Positions 1 to 8,902 of a DNA stretch of 64,000 nucleotides are shown here, in pieces. Origin of the DNA: Paenibacillus sp. FSL R7-0345. GTDB taxonomy: Bacteria > Bacillota > Bacilli > Paenibacillales > Paenibacillaceae. The notes under the pieces were generated by a model that worked only from the letters and a program-made list of their open reading frames with translations, searched no databases and had not been told where the DNA came from. The stretch's first letter is position 1. Every line of letters starts with the position of its first letter. The translations under genes were made by a program, and so were the position numbers. Location of the stretch: assembly GCF_038595055.1 (NCBI RefSeq), contig NZ_CP152002.1, forward strand, positions 4,384,501 to 4,448,500. Reading direction: 5' to 3'.

Positions 1-679
1 TGAGACCGGTGGTATCACGCTTGCCGTTTCCGTCAGGGTCCTGCTGGGTGAACGCCTTGGCAATCCGTTCAATATCCCCGAAGGTAGACGGACCCGGAAG
101 CTCCAACCGGTCCAGCCAGTCTTGGCGGACCCACAGCAGCATCGGGGAATCGGCCCGGATCGCCACATTCGGCAGGCCGTACAGCCTGCCGCCGCGTGAG
201 GCATCTTCCAGTGCGCGGCCCCCGGTTGAGTCGTACATATCTTTGATCAGCTCGGAGCCGTACTGCCCGAGGACGTCTGTAAGATCGGCAATCATCCCGC
301 TGTCCATCAGCTTTTTCAGCTGATCCCGGTCAACGACCATCGCATCCGGCAGGTCGTTGCTGTCGATGGCCAGCTGGGCTTTTTGCGTATACGGCTCCTC
401 GCCCTTTGCCTCCCAGGAATGGATGACCCTGATATTCGTCCGGCTCTCCAGATAACGGGAGATCGGATTATTGTCGTTACTGTCCCCGTTATTCAGCCTG
501 GCATCAGGCACCTTGAAGCCGATCCGCATCGTAACCGGCTGCTCATATCTGCCGTAAGCAGCAGCTTCGGCAGCATCTGTCACCGGAGTCTCTGCATCCG
601 GACCGGGCCGGTCGCCGCTGCAGCCCTGCAGCATGAGCGCCGCCAGTAAAACAAGCACGAACCTTAAGCCATGTTTCAT
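1..679 (-). CDS. Extracellular sugar-binding lipoprotein, partial (N-terminal 226 residues)
   Basis: This gene runs off the left edge. It opens with ATG at 677-679 and reads MKHGLRFVLVLLAALMLQGC, a lipoprotein signal whose lipobox ends LQGC, so the mature protein should be lipid-anchored on the outer face of the membrane. Visible text such as NNPISRYLESRTNI, AQLAIDSNDLPDAMVV and DGNGKRDTTG is typical of large LplA-like family 1 solute-binding proteins of Paenibacillus sugar ABC systems. It starts 83 bp after the YesN-type regulator stop and is probably in the same operon, which would give this locus a second binding protein. The substrate cannot be read from the sequence. Confidence 0.85.
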   Translation of the reverse strand, partial: MKHGLRFVLVLLAALMLQGCSGDRPGPDAETPVTDAAEAAAYGRYEQPVTMRIGFKVPDARLNNGDSNDNNPISRYLESRTNIRVIHSWEAKGEEPYTQKAQLAIDSNDLPDAMVVDRDQLKKLMDSGMIADLTDVLGQYGSELIKDMYDSTGGRALEDASRGGRLYGLPNVAIRADSPMLLWVRQDWLDRLELPGPSTFGDIERIAKAFTQQDPDGNGKRDTTGL

Positions 680-761
680 AGCCCCATCCTTTCTGCACGG
701 CAACGGCATGGCAGCCGGCCAGTAGCGGGCCAGCATGAACAAGCAGGCGTACAACCCTTCT

Positions 762-2159
762 TCACAGCTTCTCTCCTTGCGCGCGGTATTCGCTAGGCAG
801 CCGGCCAACCCGTTCCCGGAACAGCCTGCTGAAGTACCGGTCGTCCTCAAAGCCTGAGCGGCAGGCGATCTCATGCACCGGATGAGCGGTCTCCAGCAGC
901 AGCGCCTTGGCCAGCTCCAGCCGCATCCCGCGCAGCACCTCGCCGAAGCTCTCCCCCGCCAAGCGGGCAAAGCACTGGCTGAAGTACCCCCGGCTCATAT
1001 TGATATGGGCCGCTACATCGCCCTGGTTGATTTTGAGGCCGGCGTTCTGCTTCATGTACAGGACAGCACGGATCAGGCAGAACATGACCTCTTTGCTCAG
1101 TCCGAGCTCGATCATCCGCCGCTGGACATGCCCGGCGAACTCCCGGAGCCACTGCTTCCAGCTGCACCAGTCCACGTTGCCGCTAATAGCAGCCTCAAGC
1201 TCAGCAGCCTCTGCCGGACTCAGCAATAGCGGGCTCCAGCTCTCCAGCAGCGAATGCCCGAAGTCCGCTATCACTTCAGGAGCAGGCCGGCGCAGCAGCA
1301 CTTCCGCAGTGAAGCTGTCCCAGTCTCCCCGCTCAAGCGCCCATCTGAGCTGATGCCCCGACGCCGGAAACAGCTCCTCCCCGGCCGCTCCCTCCGCTGC
1401 CAGCGCAAGCTCCGCGAACTCTAGCTTCGGCGGCAACTCCGCGCCGCCGTAATAGAACAGCGCCAGGCGCGCCGCCTTGCCCAGCACCTGCTCCAGCTCC
1501 CGGCACGGCCTGCCCTGCAGCCCGCTGACCAGCGCGGCCTGCCAGCGCCCTGCCGGCAGGGCAGCCAGCTCACGCTGGAGCCCCTCACCACTCAGCCGGC
1601 TCTGCAGCGGTACAATCCACTGCCCCTGCAGGGCAATCATCGGCTGATTCTTCGCCAGGGGGAGCTGGAACAGCTCCTCTTCGCTCTCCTGCCCCTTCAG
1701 CGGCACCAGGAGCAGCGCCCTGTCCGCAGCCAGGCCGGCCGCACCATCCCTCCGGCTGAGAGATTCCCGCGCGGTGTCCTCCCACCTTACCCGCTCGACC
1801 AGCCGGCTGATTGTCTCATCGGCGTTCTCCACCTCGAGCAGCGTTTTAACAATATAATCGACAGCTCCCAGCCGCAGCGCTTCCTGCACATAGTCGAACT
1901 CATGATGGCAGGTCAGCACAACACAGCGGATAGCCGGAAACTGCTGCCTCACCTGCCTGATCAGCTCAAAGCCGGACATGCCCGGCATCGTAATATCCAC
2001 GAACAGCAGATCGGCCTCCTGCTCACGGAGCAGCGCCAGCGCCGCATTGCCGTCCCCGGCTTCACCGACAATCACCACTCCGAAGGACGGCCAGTCAATC
2101 AGCGAAATAAAGCCCTTGCGCACCAGCCGCTCATCATCGACCACAATTGCTTTAATCAT
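762..2159 (-). CDS. YesN-type response regulator, REC plus AraC DNA-binding domain
   Basis: This is a 465-residue cytoplasmic transcription regulator. An N-terminal receiver domain (about 1-120) begins MIKAIVVDDERLV and has the phospho-acceptor Asp55 in LLFVDITMPG. The C-terminal 100 residues hold two AraC helix-turn-helix motifs (INMSRGYFSQCF and IACRSGFEDDRYFSRLF). The middle is variable, as in YesN relatives. A longer open frame upstream to 2351 is not used: the ATG at 2157-2159 overlaps the kinase stop by 8 nt and gives the correct receiver start. The kinase just upstream is the obvious partner, and the pair likely controls the neighbouring sugar uptake operon. Confidence 0.9.
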   Translation of the reverse strand: MIKAIVVDDERLVRKGFISLIDWPSFGVVIVGEAGDGNAALALLREQEADLLFVDITMPGMSGFELIRQVRQQFPAIRCVVLTCHHEFDYVQEALRLGAVDYIVKTLLEVENADETISRLVERVRWEDTARESLSRRDGAAGLAADRALLLVPLKGQESEEELFQLPLAKNQPMIALQGQWIVPLQSRLSGEGLQRELAALPAGRWQAALVSGLQGRPCRELEQVLGKAARLALFYYGGAELPPKLEFAELALAAEGAAGEELFPASGHQLRWALERGDWDSFTAEVLLRRPAPEVIADFGHSLLESWSPLLLSPAEAAELEAAISGNVDWCSWKQWLREFAGHVQRRMIELGLSKEVMFCLIRAVLYMKQNAGLKINQGDVAAHINMSRGYFSQCFARLAGESFGEVLRGMRLELAKALLLETAHPVHEIACRSGFEDDRYFSRLFRERVGRLPSEYRAQGEKL

Positions 2160-3897
2160 CGAAGTCCTCCTTGCTTTTGCGGGGAATGGTAATGGAGATG
2201 TCCGTCCCTTCTCCCTCGCCGCTTTTGATCTGCAGCTGCATTTGTCCGCCATAATAGGTATGCAGCATCCGCATGACGTAAGCGAAGCCGATTCCGAGCC
2301 CGCGCTTTTTGGCACTGTCGTCCGACAGCAGCTCGTCGATCTGGGCCTCATTCATCCCGGAACCGTTATCCCGCACGCACAGCCGGATTTCAGCTTCCCC
2401 CTGTCCCGCGATAATGACCTCCACCCGCCCGTGGTCGCTGAGCCCGTGGTAGATTGAATTTTCCACCAGCGGCTGAAGCAGGAACCTTGGTACCGCCGCA
2501 TCCAGCACCCCGTCCTCCGCCTGCACCTTGAATTCAAATTCATAATCATAGCGGATTCGCTGCAGCTCCATATAGTTGCGGATCGCCTCAATCTCCTCCC
2601 CGATCGTGACAATAAGGCTCTGCTTGCCCAGATTATAATGCAGCACCTTCACCAGCAGCGTAACCAGCCGGTCTATCTCCTTCTGCCCGTTCAGCCGGGC
2701 CAGCCACTGCACCGTATTAAGCGTATTATGCAAAAAATGCGGGTTAATCTGGCTGAGCAGCTTTTCTATCTCAAACTGGCTTTTCTGCTTCTCATTGCGC
2801 GCTACCGCCTGAATTAGCTCGTTGACCTGGTCCTTCATCTGCTGGAAGTTGCTCAGTACAAAATCAAACTCCTCCACATTCGTAAAAGCAACCGGCGCGG
2901 TAACATTCTCGGCCATACGGATAATCTCCAGGTTAACCTTGCGCAGCGGACCATAGATCCGCCTCCAGATCAGCCAGGCCAGCAGACCGGCGAACAGCAG
3001 GGTCGAAAGGGCGAGCAGAATCATTTTGTAGAACCAGGCGTAGATTTCGCTGTTGAACACCGATTTTTTGACGGCAGCCACCAGCTTCCAGCCCTGCGGG
3101 CTCTCGTAGCGGAACAGATGATAGCCCTCCAGCTCCTCATGGGCCGGACGGCCCCTCAGCCCCGCAGCAGCGAGTATCTTGTCAGGCACCTCACCATCAA
3201 TCGCATAGGTCGACGTCCCCGCCTGATTGACCAGCAGATGGTTCACCGCCATCCCGTAGGCCTGTTCATTAAAAATTTTGCGCAGCAGGCTATAGTTCGT
3301 CTCGAGATAAATATACAGCTCATGCTGGCCGCTCACCCGGACAATCCGCTGCTCCGAGAAAACCACATTATCGCCGACAGCGTACATCGTCCCGTGCGGT
3401 CCAAAATAATCCGCCCCGTTGTAGCGCATAAAAGCAGGCAGCTTCCCCGTATCGAATCCCCGCCGCATGCTCATGTTGGTGAACAGCACCGGGTCCTTGA
3501 CGCCGGGCATAACATAGGCAGTCAAGCCGATATAGGGATTGGTGAAATTGACGAGATTGATCTTCTGATTGATGGAATTCATAATCTGTGATTTGCGGTA
3601 AATCTGTTTTTCCTGCAGAAAAGAGGACATTTCCTCCACAATCTGCCCGTCAAGCGCAAACTGCTTGGAGGCGAAGTCCAGATTGTCGATGGCATTCTCC
3701 AGGCTGAGCGCTTCCTGGCGCAGACTTGCACTGATGCCGCTGCCTATTTTACCGGACAAAATGGAATAGATAGAGGTGTAGGATACGATTCCGACAATCA
3801 GCAGCGGCAGCAGCGTACCAACCAGCAGATAGATAACCAGTGTTCTCCTCAGGGATTTCACAGCCGGCGTGGGGCTCCCGTTCTTCATTCTGCGCAT
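2152..3897 (-). CDS. YesM-type sensor histidine kinase
   Basis: This is a 581-residue membrane kinase. TM1 lies near residues 20-40 (LVIYLLVGTLLPLLIVGIV) and TM2 near 290-312 (ILLALSTLLFAGLLAWLIW). They flank an extracellular sensing domain of about 250 residues, and a HAMP-like linker follows. The His_kinase motif NPHFLHNTLN carries the phospho-accepting His. The ATPase domain shows LLQPLVENSIYHG (N box), DNGSGM (G1) and GLGIGFAYVM (G2). It overlaps the regulator gene by 8 nt and lies 120 bp after the binding-protein gene. The signal is likely a carbohydrate bound directly or through one of the two binding proteins, which is inference from context. Confidence 0.9.
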   Translation of the reverse strand: MRRMKNGSPTPAVKSLRRTLVIYLLVGTLLPLLIVGIVSYTSIYSILSGKIGSGISASLRQEALSLENAIDNLDFASKQFALDGQIVEEMSSFLQEKQIYRKSQIMNSINQKINLVNFTNPYIGLTAYVMPGVKDPVLFTNMSMRRGFDTGKLPAFMRYNGADYFGPHGTMYAVGDNVVFSEQRIVRVSGQHELYIYLETNYSLLRKIFNEQAYGMAVNHLLVNQAGTSTYAIDGEVPDKILAAAGLRGRPAHEELEGYHLFRYESPQGWKLVAAVKKSVFNSEIYAWFYKMILLALSTLLFAGLLAWLIWRRIYGPLRKVNLEIIRMAENVTAPVAFTNVEEFDFVLSNFQQMKDQVNELIQAVARNEKQKSQFEIEKLLSQINPHFLHNTLNTVQWLARLNGQKEIDRLVTLLVKVLHYNLGKQSLIVTIGEEIEAIRNYMELQRIRYDYEFEFKVQAEDGVLDAAVPRFLLQPLVENSIYHGLSDHGRVEVIIAGQGEAEIRLCVRDNGSGMNEAQIDELLSDDSAKKRGLGIGFAYVMRMLHTYYGGQMQLQIKSGEGEGTDISITIPRKSKEDFDD

Positions 3898-3919
3898 TCT
3901 GCTAGCCCACTTCGCTTTC

Positions 3920-3933
3920 TGTAAGCGTTTTAT
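3920..3933. promoter_or_regulatory. cre-like catabolite-control site
   Basis: TGTAAGCGTTTTAT matches the Gram-positive CcpA site consensus TGWAARCGYTWNCW at all but one position. It lies in the 120-bp gap between the binding-protein gene and the kinase gene of a sugar operon. It is only a motif match, so chance occurrence is possible. Confidence 0.35.
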
Positions 3934-4017
3934 CTGATAGGATCAGAATACCAGATTTACCCTGGATTGAATAGAATAAGGCAGAACAGCTGCTGCGCCG
4001 CCCTGCCTCCTTTTTAC

Positions 4018-5853
4018 CTACTTCACACTTTTGCGGGCCTCGAACAGCTCCTCCGCTTTTTTAATGGAAAAATCCATCACTTCAGCATAACCCAGCCCGT
4101 TCACCTTATCGTGCATTTCCTTGTTCAGCTTATCGAATTCAGCCTGATCTTTGGCAAAAACCATCTTCCAGGACATCTGCTGGATCACGGTGCCGATCTG
4201 TTTGTTTTTCTGCTCCAGCGTTTTGTCCATCGTCAGCGGCTCTTTACCGGTGAAGCCCTGAGGGGCAACGGCAAGCAGATTATTTTTCTCAAAATATTCC
4301 TTCGGCGTCAGCACGCCCATCTTCGCTCTCCAGTCACTATCCAGCTTGGACGGGTTGCGCTCCAGCGTTGTCTGCCACAGATTGTGGTCAAACGGCTCAT
4401 TCGTTTCGGGATTGACCATTGCCGGTACCACAAACGAGAAGTTCATCTGGTTCGAGCCGTAGTAGTAATCCCCGCCGCCGTATTCCGCCGGAACCTGGGT
4501 GTTCTGCTGATCCGTGTAGGCCTGCCAGCCAAAATCCGTTACGACCGGCTTGCCGTTTGCGTCTATATCCCAGGTCAGTCCTTTCGGCCCGTTAGGTACA
4601 GCTGTCCCGCTGCCTGCCGAGAGCATCGCGCCTTCCGGGGTGTACATCCAGTTCAGGAATTCCATAATCCGCGCCGGTTCCTTTGCTTTGGCTCCGATTG
4701 CAATGATGCCGTTGCCGCCGTATACGTTGAAGCCGGTGGAATACATCAGCTCATCCTTGAACGGCACCATGGCGAAGCCTTTTCCTTCAGCCGTTCTTTC
4801 CGCGGTGTTATAGTTGGCGGCGCCAAGCCACGGGAACCAGGAGAACAACAGGCGGCCGTCTTTATATTTTGCCACTACATCATCAAACTTCTGGGTCAGG
4901 GAGTCCGGATCAAGCAGCCCCATCTGGTTGGCCTCGTAGTACAGCTTCAGCGACTTCATATACCAGCTGTCCTCGGACAGGAAGTCGTAATATTTCTCTT
5001 CATCGGCTTTGACGAAAATCGCGGTCTCCGGAATTTCATCATAGCCCATCATGTTGGCGAACTGCTTCGCCAGCGTCATTTTGTAATTGCCGTCCCAGTC
5101 CGCCCAGAGCGAGAAGGCATAGGTTTTTTTACCCTGCTCATTCTTCGGCTCCAGCTCCTGCATCTTTTTCAGTACTGGCAGGTACTCCTCGATCGAGTTA
5201 ATCTCAGGTGCGCCGATTTGCTGATACAGATCCCAGCGCAGATCCGGTCCCCAGGTCATATCCTTGCCCTCGGAAGGTCCTGACGGGTTCGAGGCCACAT
5301 TGTTCCCGATGCCGTAAACCGAATTCCCTCCGCCAAAAGCAACCTTAGCTTTTTCTATAGCCTTCGGAAACTGCTTGGCAATGTCAGCGCCGTATTTGTC
5401 CAGCAGCCCGTCCTGGGTCCAGTCCAGCAGCAGCTTGCCTTTGATCGCATTCGGATAATGATTTTTGTCATCACCGAAAACAATGATGTCGCCCAGGTTG
5501 CCGGAAGCCATCATCGCCGAGATTTTCGTATCCCCGCCGGTCAGATTGGACGCGACGATATCCAGCTCGATATTGAATTTATCTTTGATCACTTTAGCGA
5601 ACCAGCCCGTCTGCGGCCCGGCATAGTTGGCGGTTGTCGAGAACACGGTCAGCTTCAGCGGCTTGGAATGATCCAGCGCACCGTCATCCGGCGCAGCCGT
5701 AGCCTCCGTACCGGCAGTGGCCTCTGCCGCAGGCTTTTCTGTACTTTCCGCCGGGCCTGCGTTACCCCCGTTATTGTTGCCCCCGCCGCAGGCTGCCAGC
5801 ACGAACACCATAATCGCGCTCAGCAGGAGCAGCGGCAATTTTTTCAACTTCAT
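4018..5853 (-). CDS. Large extracellular carbohydrate-binding lipoprotein (LplA-like)
   Basis: This 611-residue protein starts MKLKKLPLLLLSAIMVFVLAAC, with lipobox LAAC and a Gly/Asn linker after the anchor Cys, so it is a surface lipoprotein. The body has the layout of family 1 extracellular solute-binding proteins that feed LplB/LplC permeases. Residues such as LNWMYTPEGAMLSAGSGT near 380 fit the conserved sugar-binding lobe. It lies directly after the two permease genes (60 bp) and before the kinase. A spaced GGGGG ribosome site precedes the ATG. No ATPase gene is visible here; this family normally borrows a shared MsmX-type ATPase. The substrate is probably an oligo- or polysaccharide breakdown product. 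Confidence 0.88.
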   Translation of the reverse strand: MKLKKLPLLLLSAIMVFVLAACGGGNNNGGNAGPAESTEKPAAEATAGTEATAAPDDGALDHSKPLKLTVFSTTANYAGPQTGWFAKVIKDKFNIELDIVASNLTGGDTKISAMMASGNLGDIIVFGDDKNHYPNAIKGKLLLDWTQDGLLDKYGADIAKQFPKAIEKAKVAFGGGNSVYGIGNNVASNPSGPSEGKDMTWGPDLRWDLYQQIGAPEINSIEEYLPVLKKMQELEPKNEQGKKTYAFSLWADWDGNYKMTLAKQFANMMGYDEIPETAIFVKADEEKYYDFLSEDSWYMKSLKLYYEANQMGLLDPDSLTQKFDDVVAKYKDGRLLFSWFPWLGAANYNTAERTAEGKGFAMVPFKDELMYSTGFNVYGGNGIIAIGAKAKEPARIMEFLNWMYTPEGAMLSAGSGTAVPNGPKGLTWDIDANGKPVVTDFGWQAYTDQQNTQVPAEYGGGDYYYGSNQMNFSFVVPAMVNPETNEPFDHNLWQTTLERNPSKLDSDWRAKMGVLTPKEYFEKNNLLAVAPQGFTGKEPLTMDKTLEQKNKQIGTVIQQMSWKMVFAKDQAEFDKLNKEMHDKVNGLGYAEVMDFSIKKAEELFEARKSVK

Positions 5854-5913
5854 ACTTTTACCCCCTAATAAAGTTTATAGACCTGTACATGCATGAAGCC
5901 GGCTGCGGCCTCC

Positions 5914-6807
5914 TCAGCCTTTGACCGCGCCGATCATAATGCCTTTGACAAAAAAGCGCTGAAAAAACGGATACACAATCAGAATCGGCAGCACAACAAT
6001 CATCGTCACCGTCATCCGCACAGAGGTCGGCGTCTGCATATTCTGCACACTGGCCGCCATATCCGGGGAATTGCGGATCAGCGCCGCCAGCGAGCTGGAC
6101 TCGTTGAGGTAGCGCCAGAGCAGAAACTGCAGCGTGAAGTATTTGGTGTCGGTCATGAGAAACGCCGTATCGATGAACGAATTCCACTGGCTGACCGCTG
6201 AAAAAATCGTAATCGTCGCCAGAATCGGCGTCGTCAGCGGAACGATAATACTCCAGAATACCCGCAGATAACCTGCCCCGTCGATGCTGGCTGACTCCTC
6301 GAGTGAGGGTGGAATCGCCTCAACAAAGGTTTTGACCAGAATGATATTGAATGGGGTAATAATGGTCGGCAAAATATACGCCAGATAGTTGTTGGTCAGA
6401 TGCAGATTGTGCATGGTGATGTACCACGGAATCAGTCCAGCGCTGAAATACATGGTGACGACAATGCTGCGGTACCAGATCTGACGGCCCCACATCTCCT
6501 TTTTGGTGAACAGGTAGCCGAGAAAAGCCGAAGCGCCGACGGTCAGCAGCGTACCCACCACTGTCCGGTAGACGGATACCAGCGCCGCGTGGCTCAGCCC
6601 GCTGATCCGCAGCACTTTCGAGTAGTTGTCAAAATGGATATCCCGCGGGTAAAACTTGATGTAACCCGCCGCACTGAGATCATTGGAGCTGATGGTGTTA
6701 ATGAACAGGTAGTAGAACGGATACATGCAGCTGAGCGTGAACACGCCGAACAGCATGTAGATGATTCCCTGGAACAGGGCATCGCCTGGCTTGAGCTTTT
6801 TGCGCAA
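5914..6807 (-). CDS. Carbohydrate ABC transporter permease (LplC/YtcP-like)
   Basis: This is a 297-residue inner-membrane permease with about six hydrophobic segments. The EAA loop EESASIDGAGYLRVFWSIIVPL (about 185-206) is the contact for the ATPase and places it in the MalG half of sugar importers. The C-terminus QRFFVKGIMIGAVKG is the usual ending of this family. The start is TTG at 6805-6807, preceded by GGGGTG at a normal distance. It is separated by only 13 bp from the partner permease upstream, so the two are co-transcribed. Confidence 0.9.
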   Translation of the reverse strand: MRKKLKPGDALFQGIIYMLFGVFTLSCMYPFYYLFINTISSNDLSAAGYIKFYPRDIHFDNYSKVLRISGLSHAALVSVYRTVVGTLLTVGASAFLGYLFTKKEMWGRQIWYRSIVVTMYFSAGLIPWYITMHNLHLTNNYLAYILPTIITPFNIILVKTFVEAIPPSLEESASIDGAGYLRVFWSIIVPLTTPILATITIFSAVSQWNSFIDTAFLMTDTKYFTLQFLLWRYLNESSSLAALIRNSPDMAASVQNMQTPTSVRMTVTMIVVLPILIVYPFFQRFFVKGIMIGAVKG

Positions 6808-6820
6808 ATGGAATCACCCC

Positions 6821-7780
6821 TTAAATAATCGATTCATCCCGCACAACCTTGGATAAGGTGTTGGCTGCGAACAGCAGCGCCACGCTGACGACCGATTTCA
6901 GCATGCTGACGGCTGTCGCGAACGGAAAATTGTTGGCAAACGCGATATTGTACACATATAAATCCAGCACCTCAATCGTGTCCTTGTTCATCGCATTCTG
7001 GAAAGCGAAGTACTGCTCCATCCCGTTGTTCACAAAGTTCCCGATCGAGAGCAGCAGCAGCACGAAGAAGGTGGGGATGAGTCCCGGTACGGTGATATGC
7101 CAGATTTTGCGGAACCGGCTGGCCCCGTCCACCTCTGCCGCCTCATACAATTCCTGGTCAATGCCGGCAATCGCCGCCAGATAGAGGATCGCTCCCCAGC
7201 CGAGCGACTTCCACCAGTACCAGGCAATCATCGTCAGCCAGATATGGGAGCTGGAGGCCAGAAAATTGAAGCCCTCATCCACCAGTCCAAGCTGAACCAG
7301 CACATGGGTCACGACGCCGTTGTCTACTGAGAACAGCGAGAACGCCAGCGCATAGACGAGAATCCAGCTGATAAAATTCGGGATCGTGGTCAGTGTCTGC
7401 ACCATTTTGCGGTACCAGCCTGCCTTGATCTCCGTCAGCAGAATGGCGAAAATGACCGGAAACACTGAGGTGACCAGCCCGAGTGAGCTCATCGCCACCG
7501 TATTTTTCAGCACACGCAGCACCTCTGCGGTCTGGGTCGGATTCTCGACCATGGTCCGGAACCATTTCAGCCCGACATACGGCGTATCCGACAGCGGAAT
7601 ACCCGGTATGAAGTCATAGAAGGCGTAAATCCACCCGCTGACCGGCAGATAATAGAAAATAAAAGTAATCACCAGAAACGGCAGCGCCATCAGGAACAGC
7701 TTATACTTGCTCTGCAATGTCCCGCGGGTCCGGCGGGCCGGCTCGGCGCTGTGCTGCAGCTTGCCAGAAGGTACTCCCAT
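6821..7780 (-). CDS. Carbohydrate ABC transporter permease (LplB-like)
   Basis: This is a 319-residue MalF-side permease with about six membrane segments, beginning near residue 30 (FLMALPFLVITFIFYYL). The EAA loop reads YEAAEVDGASRFRKIWHITVPGL (about 220-242). The first gene of the operon, it has GGAGATAGAGGC before the ATG. It pairs with the permease downstream to form the membrane channel used by the binding protein at 4018-5853. Confidence 0.9.
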   Translation of the reverse strand: MGVPSGKLQHSAEPARRTRGTLQSKYKLFLMALPFLVITFIFYYLPVSGWIYAFYDFIPGIPLSDTPYVGLKWFRTMVENPTQTAEVLRVLKNTVAMSSLGLVTSVFPVIFAILLTEIKAGWYRKMVQTLTTIPNFISWILVYALAFSLFSVDNGVVTHVLVQLGLVDEGFNFLASSSHIWLTMIAWYWWKSLGWGAILYLAAIAGIDQELYEAAEVDGASRFRKIWHITVPGLIPTFFVLLLLSIGNFVNNGMEQYFAFQNAMNKDTIEVLDLYVYNIAFANNFPFATAVSMLKSVVSVALLFAANTLSKVVRDESII

Positions 7781-7899
7781 GCCTCTATCTCCTACGCTCC
7801 AGATTTTTGTTTACGCTTTCATCGTAGCAGATGAATCGGCTTTTCCGGGATAGAGGCCAGCCACCGGTTAAGCGAGAGCCGTCCGGAAATTGCGGACCA

Positions 7900-7997
7900 T
7901 TTTCGCAGGGGAGTGAACCGTTTTCGCAGGAGAGTAACATTTCACAGGGGAGTGAACCGTTTCCGCAGGAGAGTAACTTTTCGCAGGAGAGGCAACC
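7900..7997. repeat. Five imperfect ~20-bp tandem repeats
   Basis: Five head-to-tail copies of a unit close to TTTTCGCAGGRGAGTRAACC occupy 7900-7920, 7921-7939, 7940-7959, 7960-7977 and 7978-7997. They lie 120 bp upstream of the permease operon start. Both strands are open across the repeat, but the encoded strings are repetitive and carry no ribosome site, so I do not call a gene. The rest of 7781-8234 shows no gene. Confidence 0.8.
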
Positions 7998-8234
7998 ATC
8001 ATCACAGCGTGGAGCTTTCGCATACCCTTTAGCACGCAAAAAGGCTCCACGTTTGTACGGGAAGCCTGACTGAAGATTTTATTAATGAAATAGGGGCTGC
8101 TTTCAATATTAAATTTAGGCAGAGAGAATGTATCCGGTTCCATATCTCCATACCTACCGATTCGTTGCCGCTGAGCAACACCCTGCGCGCCCGTTAAACT
8201 TGGATGGCTCCGCCAGACTGTAGCGCTCCGGCAG

Positions 8235-8422
8235 CTAATTGGATTTTTGCTACTTCATTCTACCGATTATCAACTTTTCTAAACATTAGTTGGAGAATCA
8301 TCACTTAGATTAGCCTATAAAGCCCATATGGCACGAAAACTGCTGGATTAAGTGTTGTTTTTCCAACTACCTTCTCTCATGCGGCAAGTTTCCCAAAATT
8401 AGTTAGCCATTTTCCACTTAGC
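8235..8422. repeat. Family A four-unit hairpin element, copy 1
   Basis: Four ~25-bp units start near 8235, 8285, 8348 and 8398 (steps 50, 63, 50). Unit 2 contains TTAGTTGGAGAATCATCACT and unit 3 contains AAGTGTTGTTTTTCCAACTA, its near reverse complement. Unit 1 likewise matches the reverse complement of unit 4 (AGTTAGCCATTTTCCACTTA). The whole can fold into one long interrupted hairpin. It lies between the lactonase gene's 3' end and the sugar operon. Confidence 0.75.
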
Positions 8423-8470
8423 CCGCTCAGCAGACAGCTGAAGACTCGCTCCCGCCACTCAATGAACAAC

Positions 8471-8658
8471 ATAGCTGCATTTTGTACACTTAAAACACCT
8501 GATTTTCAAGCTAACGGCCGTTTAAGTGTACTCCGTACAACTATATCACCGTAAAAAGCCCATTTTGCCCGATTTAGCCGGATTTAGTTGTACAAACTGC
8601 AGTTATCTCGCGCACTTACACCAACTTACTATTTTTAGTTGCACCAAATACACTTATT
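8471..8658. repeat. Family B four-unit hairpin element, copy 1
   Basis: Four ~25-bp units start near 8471, 8521, 8582 and 8634 (steps 50, 61, 52). Core strings are GCATTTTGTACACTTA, AAGTGTACTCCGTACAACTA, TAGTTGTACAAACTGCAGTT and TAGTTGCACCAAATACACTT. Units 1 and 4, and units 2 and 3, are near inverted copies. It sits 48 bp from the family A element. A second copy with the same spacing is at 63651-63839. The remaining DNA to 8902 shows no gene. Confidence 0.75.
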
Positions 8659-8902
8659 CGGCCGGCTCAATGTAAATAGTAGGCTGGGCGGTAACGCATC
8701 CAAGCAACATTACCTTCATGTGCTGCACAAGCAGGCAATCAGCCATAAAAACAGTTTTCCTGCAAGGCGTTTGTTTGCCGGGAGCTCATATCATCCTGCT
8801 CGTCCACTTATTCCCCCGGCTAATAACTGTATCTGTCACTGCTTACATGCCGCATCAGTTGCAGCATCACGCTGCAACCGCTGCGACTCATACACATCAG
8901 CA

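Noticed and set aside
7785..8073. Open frames on both strands encoding repetitive Cys/Ser-rich peptides
   Set aside because: They are translations of the 20-bp tandem repeats; no ribosome sites.
8235..8658. CRISPR-like array (repeated ~25-bp units about 50-60 bp apart)
   Set aside because: Only four units per block, in mixed orientation and poorly conserved, with pairing between units; no cas genes anywhere in the window.
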